Below are positions 14,919 through 23,314 of a DNA stretch of 64,000 nucleotides, piece after piece. The position numbers and the translations under genes are program-made. The stretch's first letter is position 1. Every line of letters begins with the position of its first letter. The notes under the pieces were generated by a model. That model had not been told where the DNA came from, made no database searches, and was given only the letters and a program-made list of their open reading frames with translations. The DNA comes from a virus. The stretch is from the IMG/VR virus record IMGVR_UViG_3300033149_003004, positions 1 to 64,000 of that record. One strand, given 5' to 3'.

Positions 14919-15335
14919 ATGGTAGTTGGTAGTGTGGTACTGTCAAATCCGCAAGCGATTGGGCTGAGCGTCTTGCTGGTCGCTTTGGCGTTCATGGCCG
15001 GCTTATGGGCACTCTCATTCTGGTATCGCAAAGATACCGAGAAAGAGAATCGTGATCGACAGCGGATCGAATTCGCGGCCAGATTGCAAGAGGCAGGTCT
15101 GGAATTCTCCGCGGATATGGTGACATGCATCGTCGTACGTGACTGGGATGGTTTGGCAAAGCTCGTGTGGAAGTTGGTCAGCCAGGCGAAGGAACCTGGT
15201 GGTTTATTGAGGATGCTGGAAAAGAACTTTTGGTGGCAGTTGGCTCAACGTGTGGATCTTTCGGAAGACTTGTCTAAGATTTCCAGTGCTGTCGGTAAGG
15301 CTAATGCTATGAAAAAGGATAGGGTGAAAAAGTGA
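14919..15335 (+). CDS. single-TM membrane protein
   Basis: 138 residues. TM helix IGLSVLLVALAFMAGLWALS at 14-33, then a charged helix RKDTEKENRDRQRIEF and a cytoplasmic helical domain ending in a Lys-rich tail. AGGAGG lies upstream. Unknown function; membrane topology and position suggest a holin or spanin-like role, without motif proof. It overlaps the next gene by four bases. Confidence 0.6.
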   Translation: MVVGSVVLSNPQAIGLSVLLVALAFMAGLWALSFWYRKDTEKENRDRQRIEFAARLQEAGLEFSADMVTCIVVRDWDGLAKLVWKLVSQAKEPGGLLRMLEKNFWWQLAQRVDLSEDLSKISSAVGKANAMKKDRVKK

Positions 15336-15940
15336 CAGTGGCTCTGCTCTGTGCGGTGGTTGCGCTGGGATTGACACCCGAGCAGGTGAGGGAAGTCTGC
15401 TTTGCCCGTGCGTCCTCTGTCGTGTCGGTGAAGGCGAGTATTTCACTGACTGCTACGGATGGTCGCCATATCTATATGTCCGACGGGACCGTTCGCTACA
15501 CTGCTCCGGACCAGTTTCGGGTGATCGTCTATCGCCGGATAGCGAAACGACAATTGGCGTTCGACTTCGGCGTTAATGGTGAATCGTCTTGGTTCCGGGA
15601 CTATCTACGAAACCAGCAGCGAGACAATCCCGTTGTGGAACCGGCGGGCTTGCTATGGTTGCTCGGGTTGTCACCTCCGATTAGCAAAGCTTCGGCATGG
15701 CGAGACGGTAATTCTGTGGCAGTGGCTGTTCGGGGACCGGGTCGGGTCTGTGTAGCGAGACTTGATGCGAAAACTGCTGCGCTTCGATCGTCTGTTGTGT
15801 ATCGTGATGGGAGGCTGATTGGTTGGTGCCGGTACAGGAAAGTGAACGCTCGCGGTATTCCTGTTTCAGGCATCATCATGGTTGGTGAATCTCGTATGGA
15901 ATGGGTTCTGTACGATGTGCGAATTGAGATAAGTAGTTAG
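15332..15940 (+). CDS. exported LolA/LolB-like protein
   Basis: 202 residues, GTG start. A short hydrophobic N-terminus (VALLCAVVALG) looks like a signal peptide. The following VSVKASISLTATDGRHIYMS, TVRYTAPDQFRVIVYRR and SRMEWVLYDVRIEIS segments form the strand pattern of LolA/LolB-type half-barrels that carry lipid or lipoprotein. A phage gene of this type is uncommon; it might act on the host envelope. Similarity is by pattern only. Confidence 0.5.
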   Translation: MTVALLCAVVALGLTPEQVREVCFARASSVVSVKASISLTATDGRHIYMSDGTVRYTAPDQFRVIVYRRIAKRQLAFDFGVNGESSWFRDYLRNQQRDNPVVEPAGLLWLLGLSPPISKASAWRDGNSVAVAVRGPGRVCVARLDAKTAALRSSVVYRDGRLIGWCRYRKVNARGIPVSGIIMVGESRMEWVLYDVRIEISS

Positions 15941-15968
15941 TTACTCCTAGCGGTGAAGGGTTAAGTTG

Positions 15969-16250
15969 ATGGATAATGTGGCTACGTGGACGGCAATAGG
16001 TGCGGCTGTTTCTGCTATCGGAGTGGCGATAACATCGATTGCTTTTGTAGCAAAGGCATCCTTTCACATAGGTCGAATATCAGCCATCGTCGAGAACGGT
16101 ATGACGAAGACGCTGGAGCATTTGCAGGAAGACATCATCGAGCTATTCCGTGTTTTGAAGGATCTGCCGTGTAAAGATCATGAAGCTCGTGGCCAACACC
16201 GCGATGAGGCGATACGGGATCTGAAAAAAGAAATATCGAAATTGCTATAG
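15969..16250 (+). CDS. small TM coiled-coil protein, holin or spanin candidate
   Basis: 93 residues. Hydrophobic helix TAIGAAVSAIGVAITSIAFV at about 8-27 and a charged C-terminal coil (LEHLQEDIIELFRVLKDL; RDLKKEISKLL). TTG 15966 lies just before ATG 15969. Size and topology fit holin-like proteins near the lysis genes; no specific family recognised. Confidence 0.55.
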   Translation: MDNVATWTAIGAAVSAIGVAITSIAFVAKASFHIGRISAIVENGMTKTLEHLQEDIIELFRVLKDLPCKDHEARGQHRDEAIRDLKKEISKLL

Positions 16251-16294
16251 GAACGCGATTGCATCACAATTTTCGATCACAGAGCAGTTGAGCA

Positions 16295-16900
16295 ATGAAA
16301 CAACTGACAGAGCCATCCGCTACCGACCTGCAAAAGCTGGTCTACAACCACAATCTCGGTGGCAAGCTGAAACAACAGGAAACCTATGATCTTCCTCCTG
16401 GTGCAAGCTGGGCCGTCGTCGGAACTCTTGTGGACGAAGCCCTAACCCCCGATGACGTGCCGACGCTCCAGAAGGCAATTCAGTCGCTTGCTGCTGTGCA
16501 GGCGGCCGAGCCGCTTTGCTGGGGGCGACAGCCTATTGTAGAGGCGGAGGCCTGCGTCGCTATGCTGCATATCTCGGCCGTCTTATCACAGACGATTGCC
16601 ACCGGTACGGACAAGACCTTCGCGGACAAAAGAAGCCTTCACACCTTCCGCGTTCTTCCGAGTGCCAAGAAATGGATTGTCTGGGCCCTGAAGGTGCCTG
16701 TTCCGATCACTCGGGCAAACATCCCAATGCTCAAGACCGCGTTGGAAGACGTGCCTGGGATTGCCCTTGCCGAGCACCTATTCGACGGACAGGTCGACAC
16801 GAGGGCGGTAGGATCAAACCCGCTCAGGGTGGTGTGTCATGCCAGAATTGACCCCGTGAAAGAAGACGAGCCCGAGGAGCCGCTTGATGTCGGTAAATAA
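16295..16900 (+). CDS. hypothetical protein ahead of the structural operon
   Basis: 201 residues, no recognised family. Mixed alpha/beta with KKWIVWALKVPVPITRANIP near 130-149 and an acidic end VKEDEPEEPLDVGK. Its 3' end overlaps the next gene, so it is probably co-transcribed with the virion genes. Confidence 0.55.
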   Translation: MKQLTEPSATDLQKLVYNHNLGGKLKQQETYDLPPGASWAVVGTLVDEALTPDDVPTLQKAIQSLAAVQAAEPLCWGRQPIVEAEACVAMLHISAVLSQTIATGTDKTFADKRSLHTFRVLPSAKKWIVWALKVPVPITRANIPMLKTALEDVPGIALAEHLFDGQVDTRAVGSNPLRVVCHARIDPVKEDEPEEPLDVGK

Positions 16901-18350
16901 CATATACACCAATGACGGCGCAACTGGTCTCTGGTCTACCGCGGCCAACTGGTCCCTGGGTCACAAGCCCCAGGCGGGCGAAGTTGCACTGCTGGATGGC
17001 ACGACGGACAACAATCTGGTTGTTGACGAGAATGCGGCGTGCGACGGGATATGCACTACTGCTGCCTATGATGGCGACGTGGACTTTGGTGACTCGATGA
17101 GCCACGCCTGGAATGGCTACGGCATCGTCATGGACCATACAGGCGATGTCTCTTTGGGGACGGACACGATTCATACCGTCACTGATGGAACGTTTGACTG
17201 GTGGCACGTTGGTGGATCATGTTTTCGCGAAACATCTACGGTCGTGATGCAGGGTACGTGCATTTTAATTGAGGGGGGGCGATACCTTTACACTGTAAAA
17301 GCCAACGCGACGGTGACTGTCCAACAGACTAGTGCATGGGTCAAGTCTGCGATTATCGTCGTTGATGGTGCAATGATCAATATCTTGTCGGGTTATGCCC
17401 TTGTGCAACGCACCGGGTCGAGCACGATTGCTGGCACCGTTACTGGCGGCGGGACTTACGCTTTTTATGGAGGCGATTTACTTTCGTACACTGGCGCTAT
17501 CAGTGTAGCCGTCCTCCGGGTAAGCGATTGCCGCAACACGAAAGAGACGCTGCCGGCCGGGGTCTACGAAGCAGCCTTAACGCTGATTCGGAGCACCAAT
17601 GTTACGCTATACGGAATCCGATTCGCTGCTGGTGCTTATGAATTCGAGGACTTCGAGATCGAAGCATGGCGCGATAGGTATTGTCTCGTCGATGCAGCAA
17701 CAAATGATAGCTCCGTTACACTTCACGGCAGCTTGACTATTGATTCCCAATGGACGGAAGCCGAGGTCGAGCTAACTATCGGCACCAACGCCTTCATTCT
17801 CGAAGGCGACTTGGTTTCTTCGGGTGACGGCGACTTTACTATCTCCTCCGAGGGCGGCGCTTTCATTCTGTCCAGCACCAACGACCAAAATATCGACCCC
17901 TGCGGTGCCGACTGGTCGACGATTGATATTCGGATCGACAAAGCGGCCGGCACCGTCACACTCGATGACGACTGGACCGTTGCCGATTTCACATGGGATG
18001 CCGGAGGACTCGACCTGAACGGCAAGACACTCCAGGCGACCGGCGATATCGACATCGACGGCGGCACGCTTGCCGATCCTGTCGGATCGACGCTGCGAGG
18101 CGACGCAATTGATGTTGATGGCGTCGACATGGAAGGCAGTGGCACATGGTACTTGACGGCCGACAGCGCGGGGACGCTGCACAATCTGACTGTCACTAAT
18201 TGTGATGCCAGCGGTGGTGTCGAGATTAACGCGACTGACAATTGTATTGACGGAGGTGGGAACACGAACATCGATTTCGGCGTGGCAGCTGCCGGTACGT
18301 TTGGCCAGACGTGGGTTGAGCCGTTTGCCGTCGCGGGGACGTTTTCATGA
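16887..18350 (+). CDS. beta-helix-like virion surface protein
   Basis: 487 residues from ATG 16887 (GAGGAG upstream; overlaps the preceding gene). It starts NIYTNDGATGLWSTAANWSL, the pattern of repeat-rich autotransporter and surface proteins, and continues in short G/T/D-rich beta strands (VDGAMINILSGYALV; IDIDGGTLADPVGSTL) typical of right-handed beta-helix fibres. Probably a fibre, spike or decoration protein. No catalytic motif seen. The sequence is somewhat richer in GC than its neighbours. Confidence 0.55.
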   Translation: MSVNNIYTNDGATGLWSTAANWSLGHKPQAGEVALLDGTTDNNLVVDENAACDGICTTAAYDGDVDFGDSMSHAWNGYGIVMDHTGDVSLGTDTIHTVTDGTFDWWHVGGSCFRETSTVVMQGTCILIEGGRYLYTVKANATVTVQQTSAWVKSAIIVVDGAMINILSGYALVQRTGSSTIAGTVTGGGTYAFYGGDLLSYTGAISVAVLRVSDCRNTKETLPAGVYEAALTLIRSTNVTLYGIRFAAGAYEFEDFEIEAWRDRYCLVDAATNDSSVTLHGSLTIDSQWTEAEVELTIGTNAFILEGDLVSSGDGDFTISSEGGAFILSSTNDQNIDPCGADWSTIDIRIDKAAGTVTLDDDWTVADFTWDAGGLDLNGKTLQATGDIDIDGGTLADPVGSTLRGDAIDVDGVDMEGSGTWYLTADSAGTLHNLTVTNCDASGGVEINATDNCIDGGGNTNIDFGVAAAGTFGQTWVEPFAVAGTFS

Positions 18351-18383
18351 GAGTATGATAGACTATAGGTCAAGAGAAGTTTC

Positions 18384-18938
18384 ATGAGACAACTCGACGT
18401 GGAAAATAACGACTATGATTTGACCCTCCAGCAGACGGTCTTGACCCACACGCCAGACGCTAGCAACCCGTGTCTCTGCCAGGGACTTGTCTGCTTTGGT
18501 GATGGTTCGAAAGATTTGGACGGCACTGGAGGTGATTTTGAGCTGACGGTAGTGGTAGGCGGACAAACACTTGAACCCGATCCGCAAGAGATAACCTTCT
18601 CAGCAGCGACCAGGACGGCCGTTTTTACTCGGGCATTTCCTGTGCCGGCCAACGCTCAGGTCTTGCTCAAAGCCAAGAGCCCGAATGGTGCTGATACCGA
18701 CGTTGACGTGACGGCTTATCTGTATGATGTTGGACCATTGCAACCAACCACGCGGGGAAATCAGCTTACAGTATCTGGTGGAGCCGCTCTAGTTGCGGGA
18801 CAAGCTGTTCGTGACTCGATGAAACTAGCCCCTACTGCCGGAGCTCCGGCAGTAGGATCTATTGACAAGCATTTGGATGATATTCTGGAAGATACGGATG
18901 AACTTCAAGCTTCGATTGGAGCCCCGACGATTGAGTGA
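18384..18938 (+). CDS. probable virion protein
   Basis: 184 residues, mainly beta-strand. ENNDYDLTLQQTVLTHTP at the start, a central FELTVVVGGQTLEPDPQEIT, and a helical end SIDKHLDDILEDTDELQASI. No family recognised. Its place between the beta-helix protein and the head-tail connector suggests a minor structural or decoration role. Confidence 0.5.
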   Translation: MRQLDVENNDYDLTLQQTVLTHTPDASNPCLCQGLVCFGDGSKDLDGTGGDFELTVVVGGQTLEPDPQEITFSAATRTAVFTRAFPVPANAQVLLKAKSPNGADTDVDVTAYLYDVGPLQPTTRGNQLTVSGGAALVAGQAVRDSMKLAPTAGAPAVGSIDKHLDDILEDTDELQASIGAPTIE

Positions 18939-18947
18939 GATAAGGGT

Positions 18948-20063
18948 ATGGCGGTAGCAGGTGATACAATCTATCATCAGTTCGTGACGAAGGCTGTCAG
19001 TGGAGCACTGGTCGATGCCGATGCTCTGCCGGTAGGGACGCTCGTCAGGAATGGAGTGGATACGGAGATCTCCGTAACGATTACGAACAAGGCGGTTGGG
19101 GTCTACGTTGCACAGTTTACGATCCCATCGGCATATGTAGCTGGCGACGAAGTAGCACTCCGCATTACTGCTACCATCGGCGGAGTAACTACGGGGGCTG
19201 TGGTCTGGCAGGAAACACTCACGAGCGGACTGACTGCAGTTCCACTTCCCGGAGAGGGAGCCGAACCGGGAACCATAGTGACGGTGGCCGCTTTGCGATT
19301 GGAGCTGGGTATATCTGCTTCGGCCACGGCTGAAGAGATCGCCGTGGCTGAATGGGCGATTCTCAAAGCAGAGGGAGCTGTTAAGCGGTTCCTTCGCTAC
19401 GATCCCGTGCTGAAGCGGAGGACGGAATACTACCCTCGTGCGGATTTGTCTTTAGGCAAGGTCGATTCTGTTTGGGAAGCGAGTGAGACGGAAGCCTACG
19501 TGCGGATGGAGTCGATGGGGCAGACGAGTGGGTTGCAACTTCAGCATATTCCAGTCAGGTCCTCACCTGCGATGGATTTGCGGATTGACTATAATGGCAG
19601 GTCAGGAACCAGGGCGGGAGCATTCGCCGCTGAAACCGCGAGGACGGAGGGAGAAGACTTTTGGCCGAACTATGATCTACTCGATAGCAGTGGAAATAAG
19701 ATGTGCAGAGACGGGCTGCTCAGAAGTATCGGCCTCTGGCCGCTCACGGCCGGGACAGTCAAAGTGGAGTACACTGCTGGCTACACTGCTGAGGAGCTAC
19801 AGGGAGCGGACGATGTGATTGATGCGAGTCCGATCTGGGAAGCTGTGCTGGAAGAGGCGAAGCGGCGGGTTGAGCAGGTGATGGTCCGGAAAAAGTCATC
19901 GGTGGGTTGGACAGCCGGACCGAAATCATCCGAAAGATTGGGCGACTATAGCTATTCAATCGATTCGTCGTTAGCAAAGGCTTTGTACGGAAGTTCCGCC
20001 GGATTAACGGATCAATCCATGATGCTTTTGGAACCGTTCGTCAACAAGGGATGGGAGCTATGA
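18948..20063 (+). CDS. head-tail connector with N-terminal beta-sandwich
   Basis: 371 residues. The C-terminal 265 resemble gp6-type head-tail connectors: VAALRLELGISASATAEEIA (helical start near 108-127), VKRFLRYDP, VEYTAGYTAEEL near 273-284, and a final helix PIWEAVLEEAKRRVEQVMV. Residues 1-100 (SGALVDADALPVGTLVRNGV; TNKAVGVYVAQFTIP) look like an extra Ig-like beta-sandwich not normally part of the family. It should sit on the portal and join head to tail. Confidence 0.7.
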   Translation: MAVAGDTIYHQFVTKAVSGALVDADALPVGTLVRNGVDTEISVTITNKAVGVYVAQFTIPSAYVAGDEVALRITATIGGVTTGAVVWQETLTSGLTAVPLPGEGAEPGTIVTVAALRLELGISASATAEEIAVAEWAILKAEGAVKRFLRYDPVLKRRTEYYPRADLSLGKVDSVWEASETEAYVRMESMGQTSGLQLQHIPVRSSPAMDLRIDYNGRSGTRAGAFAAETARTEGEDFWPNYDLLDSSGNKMCRDGLLRSIGLWPLTAGTVKVEYTAGYTAEELQGADDVIDASPIWEAVLEEAKRRVEQVMVRKKSSVGWTAGPKSSERLGDYSYSIDSSLAKALYGSSAGLTDQSMMLLEPFVNKGWEL

Positions 20064-20142
20064 GGACGTGATTGAGGGATTGGATGTGAAATGAAACGAT
20101 GCAAGGGAAGCCAGTTATTGAAACTGATGTGGTATTGAGAAG

Positions 20143-20514
20143 ATGTCACTGTTGGACGAACTGCCGGATCGTTGTACGATTCAGCGCCGGGTGAGAGTGA
20201 AGGATAGCCTTGGCGGAAGCAAGGACGGTTTCGTTGTTGAACAGACGGACGTTGAGTGTTGGGAACAGCAGGCTGGAGCGGCTGAATCGGCGGAGTTCGA
20301 GAAGAAGGGGATCACGGTGACGAGCAAGGTCTATTTCGTAGAAAATCCAAAACTGACGTCTCGGCATCAGATAGTCGTAACGAGCAGGAATGGGGTGGTC
20401 ATTGATGCAGCGGATCAGGCGGTGTTGGATGTGGCTGCTGCTCCGCTACCTGATGTATCTGTCGGCCGAGGATTGCTTTGGCGGGTGATGGTAGGATTCA
20501 AGGAAGGGGAGTGA
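20143..20514 (+). CDS. head closure / head-tail adaptor protein
   Basis: 123 residues. The pattern LPDRCTIQRRVRVKDSLGG, VECWEQQAGAAESAEFEKKG, VYFVENPKLTSRHQIVV matches the small beta-barrel head-tail joining proteins (SPP1 gp16/HK97 gp7-like): oligonucleotide-binding-like strands with a long loop. It directly follows the connector gene, the usual position. Confidence 0.72.
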   Translation: MSLLDELPDRCTIQRRVRVKDSLGGSKDGFVVEQTDVECWEQQAGAAESAEFEKKGITVTSKVYFVENPKLTSRHQIVVTSRNGVVIDAADQAVLDVAAAPLPDVSVGRGLLWRVMVGFKEGE

Positions 20515-20517
20515 GCC

Positions 20518-20841
20518 ATGCGGGTGGTCTGCCAGACGATTGAAGCATTCGTCGAAAATCTGCGGATTGGAACGCCAGTCGAAAAAACGGTTTGGGTAGA
20601 CATTACCGCAAGGGAAGTGAATGAGCACAAGATGGTGATGAACTTGCAAGCATCTGCCGTGGTCCAATTGCCGGACGGTGGCGAGTTCTTGCTCCAGTAC
20701 GGCGAGGATTGTGGCTATGATTTTACGGATGGAGAACCTGAAATGGAGGGAACAAAGGCTGCGAAACACCGCCGCGGTTATTTGATCGAGCAGTGCGAGG
20801 ACATGGGTTTAATGGTCAGGCCTGGCATAGTTGGGATATAG
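20518..20841 (+). CDS. hypothetical protein of the head-tail region
   Basis: 107 residues, no known family. Strand-rich middle (KTVWVDITAREVNEHKMVMN) and acidic segment YGEDCGYDFTDGEPEMEG. It starts three bases after the preceding stop, so it is probably translated together with the head-closure protein. Confidence 0.55.
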   Translation: MRVVCQTIEAFVENLRIGTPVEKTVWVDITAREVNEHKMVMNLQASAVVQLPDGGEFLLQYGEDCGYDFTDGEPEMEGTKAAKHRRGYLIEQCEDMGLMVRPGIVGI

Positions 20842-20862
20842 AAACGATGAAGGGGAGAACCA

Positions 20863-21228
20863 ATGATAAAGTACAAGCAATTGAGTACGGAAGATGAAGC
20901 ATTAGAAGATGTTCGTACGAATGTCGAAGCTGTGATAGGAATGCAGTGGATGGCTGTTGTGTGGTGTGTCGAAGACGGATGGGAAGATGATTTGCAGAGC
21001 ATTCGGCTTGTCGGCCGGACCACTTGGAGGTTTCCACGCGAGAAGTTCGAGGCGGCTGTGGAACTGCTACGAGAGAATCTGGAAGCTGAGAAGAGGGATG
21101 GAGAGCCGGATCGTCCATCTCCTCTCAAGCTAGCACCGTTCGTGTCCGATCTTGCTGATGGCGATTCCCTCGTCGATCAAAACATGGAGGGTTTACTCCA
21201 GCGAAGAGAGAAAGAGGAAGCAGAATGA
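20863..21228 (+). CDS. hypothetical protein
   Basis: 121 residues with MQWMAVVWCVEDGWEDDLQS and a helical, strongly charged second half. Nothing recognisable. It overlaps the next gene by four bases, within the operon leading to the portal gene. Confidence 0.55.
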   Translation: MIKYKQLSTEDEALEDVRTNVEAVIGMQWMAVVWCVEDGWEDDLQSIRLVGRTTWRFPREKFEAAVELLRENLEAEKRDGEPDRPSPLKLAPFVSDLADGDSLVDQNMEGLLQRREKEEAE

Positions 21229-21653
21229 AGATGAGTGTCTTCAGACGATTCTTTAGGACTCGTACTTCTCGTACTTCCAAGGCGATGCAATTAGCAGAGC
21301 AGGCGGCAGTCCGCTTGGAGGAGAAGCACCGTAGACTCGTTCGGCAGGAGCGAGTTCTGCTATCGTTAGAGGAAGAAATCCTTCGATTGGTCGGTTCTGC
21401 ATCCAAGCTGATAGAACGGGTGAAAGTGATATCGCAAACGACAGCGGATGACATTCGTGATACTCAGAGGGACTTGGAACGGGCGGAACATGCTATGGAG
21501 GCTTTGCGTACTGCTCACCAGGTGGATGCGGAGGTGACGATCCCAACCTTGCAGGCGAGGTGGGAGGAGTTGAAAGCAAAGCATGAAGCCAACATCGCTT
21601 TGTCGAACCATCGACGGGCGACATTGGCTCCCGGTAATATGGAGGAGGTGTGA
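21225..21653 (+). CDS. coiled-coil protein
   Basis: 142 residues, almost entirely helical: a basic start FRRFFRTRTSRTSKAM and heptad-rich LEEKHRRLVRQERVLLSLEE through DIRDTQRDLERAEHAME. It could be a scaffold, or a minor head component, given its position directly before the portal gene. No motif proves it. Confidence 0.55.
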   Translation: MKMSVFRRFFRTRTSRTSKAMQLAEQAAVRLEEKHRRLVRQERVLLSLEEEILRLVGSASKLIERVKVISQTTADDIRDTQRDLERAEHAMEALRTAHQVDAEVTIPTLQARWEELKAKHEANIALSNHRRATLAPGNMEEV

Positions 21654-23314
21654 TGTCCGAAGCTCTGGCCAAAGCGATTCGCAGGACATCGGCGATTGCA
21701 TCACTTGCATTTGCATCGACCAGACAGGTTGGAGGAAGTTCTGGTGCCATTGATCTGGTCCCGTCCGATATGGCGTCCGGTTTGGATTCTTGGCAGAAGC
21801 AACAGGCGTATGCCCATCGCTACAGTCAGATGCGGGGCTGGGTATATTCGGCGATCAACGCTCTGGCCAGTGAAGCGGCTGGGCAACATGCAGTCGTGGC
21901 CCGATTGAGTGGGGTGAAGCGGGAGCAGAAACCGAGAGGAAGCAAGCTCCTAGAATTGACTCGTATGCCGCTGTCGACGCGGAGAAAGGCGGCTGAGCAG
22001 GAATACGAGATTCAGAGGGATCATCCTTTGGTGGATCTGTTGGAAAGACCCAACCCGATTCAAGAGCGATGGCAATTCGTCTATTCCTTTGTCGCTAATT
22101 TGGTGATCACTGGTTGGGCATACATTGTGCTTGGCAGGGCGAAGGGCAAGGACGGGAAGCTGGAGATGTACAGTCTCCCGACAACGTGGGTTAAACCTGT
22201 GCATGATAAGGGATCGTTCTCGTCTTTCGAGGTACGGAATCCGCGGGCAACGGGAGTGGAGCCGGCCATGCTGGATAGGAGTCAAGTGGGGTTTGCTCAT
22301 TTACCGAACCCTGGTGATCCGATGGCGGCACTGGCTCCGGCGTCGACTCAAATGATGGCGATCCGAGTAGACGATCACATTCAGACTTCTCAGGAGGCGT
22401 TCTTTCGGAACGGTATCTTCCCGAGTGTGATCATCACGATGGGTCAAGGGCCGTATCAAGACACAAAAGGGAGGCCAGTATTGACGGGGGCCCAGCGCCG
22501 GCAGATCAACTTGGCTCTGAAGAAGCGGTGGGTTGGGGATGCGAATCAAGGAAACGCCGCGATCATCGATGGCCTGATTGACAAAATTGAGCCTTGGTCC
22601 GTTTCGCATCGAGAAATGGGTTGGGAGCGTAGTGAGGAGAAAGTGAGGACACGGATTCTCAGTGCATTCGGTGTCCATCCGTTCATCCTGGGAGAGGCTG
22701 TCGGAGTGGGAGGGTATGCCCAGGCCGTGATTATCCAGGAGCGGTTCCACAAGCGAGTGAACACATACTTGGAGATGCTCGGTAATCTGTTGACGAACTT
22801 GCTTGGTGGATTGGATGAAAGCGAGCGGATGATCGTTTGGTTTGAGCAATGCCGGGCTAGCGACAAATCGTTAAGGCAGACTTTGTTGCAATTCATGCGT
22901 TCCAATGGAGATATTTCGCAGAATGAGCTAAGAGCCGAGGCTGGCTTTCCGCCGGATGAGGATTTGAATCAGGCTGTGATTCAGCCGAGTATGATGGCGG
23001 GGATTGCTCAGTTTCTTTCGCTGCTCGGAACTGGGCAGATGCAACGAGAACAAGCTGTTGTCGCTTTTGAGCTTATGGGCCTACCTTCCGGAGAGGCAGA
23101 GAAGCTTGCAGGTATGGGCTTGCCCAAGGCTGAGCCTCAGCCTCTGTTGGAAGGGCCAAAGCCGTCGAGCGAGGAAGAAAAACTGGGGGAAGAAGAGAAA
23201 AGCGAGGAGGCCATGGAAGAGCTGAAGATGGCAAACCTTCTGCTGGCCAGAGCGATGGAAGCGTCCGAATGGCAAGCGGAGCGGATCTTGAGGAGTGTCG
23301 AGTGCTCTTGCTGA
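21653..23314 (+). CDS. portal protein (HK97 type)
   Basis: 553 residues. Typical elements: GWVYSAINALASEAA near 62-76; HPLVDLLERPNPIQERW near 123-139; FVANLVITGWAYIVLGR; the long segment DDHIQTSQEAFFRNGIFPSV; ILSAFGVHPFILGEAVGVGG and the YAQAVIIQERF helix before the clip-wing region. It forms the dodecameric entry ring for DNA. The C-terminal tail is rich in Glu and Lys. GTG 21650 directly precedes the ATG. The 3' end overlaps the MuF gene. Confidence 0.92.
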   Translation: MSEALAKAIRRTSAIASLAFASTRQVGGSSGAIDLVPSDMASGLDSWQKQQAYAHRYSQMRGWVYSAINALASEAAGQHAVVARLSGVKREQKPRGSKLLELTRMPLSTRRKAAEQEYEIQRDHPLVDLLERPNPIQERWQFVYSFVANLVITGWAYIVLGRAKGKDGKLEMYSLPTTWVKPVHDKGSFSSFEVRNPRATGVEPAMLDRSQVGFAHLPNPGDPMAALAPASTQMMAIRVDDHIQTSQEAFFRNGIFPSVIITMGQGPYQDTKGRPVLTGAQRRQINLALKKRWVGDANQGNAAIIDGLIDKIEPWSVSHREMGWERSEEKVRTRILSAFGVHPFILGEAVGVGGYAQAVIIQERFHKRVNTYLEMLGNLLTNLLGGLDESERMIVWFEQCRASDKSLRQTLLQFMRSNGDISQNELRAEAGFPPDEDLNQAVIQPSMMAGIAQFLSLLGTGQMQREQAVVAFELMGLPSGEAEKLAGMGLPKAEPQPLLEGPKPSSEEEKLGEEEKSEEAMEELKMANLLLARAMEASEWQAERILRSVECSC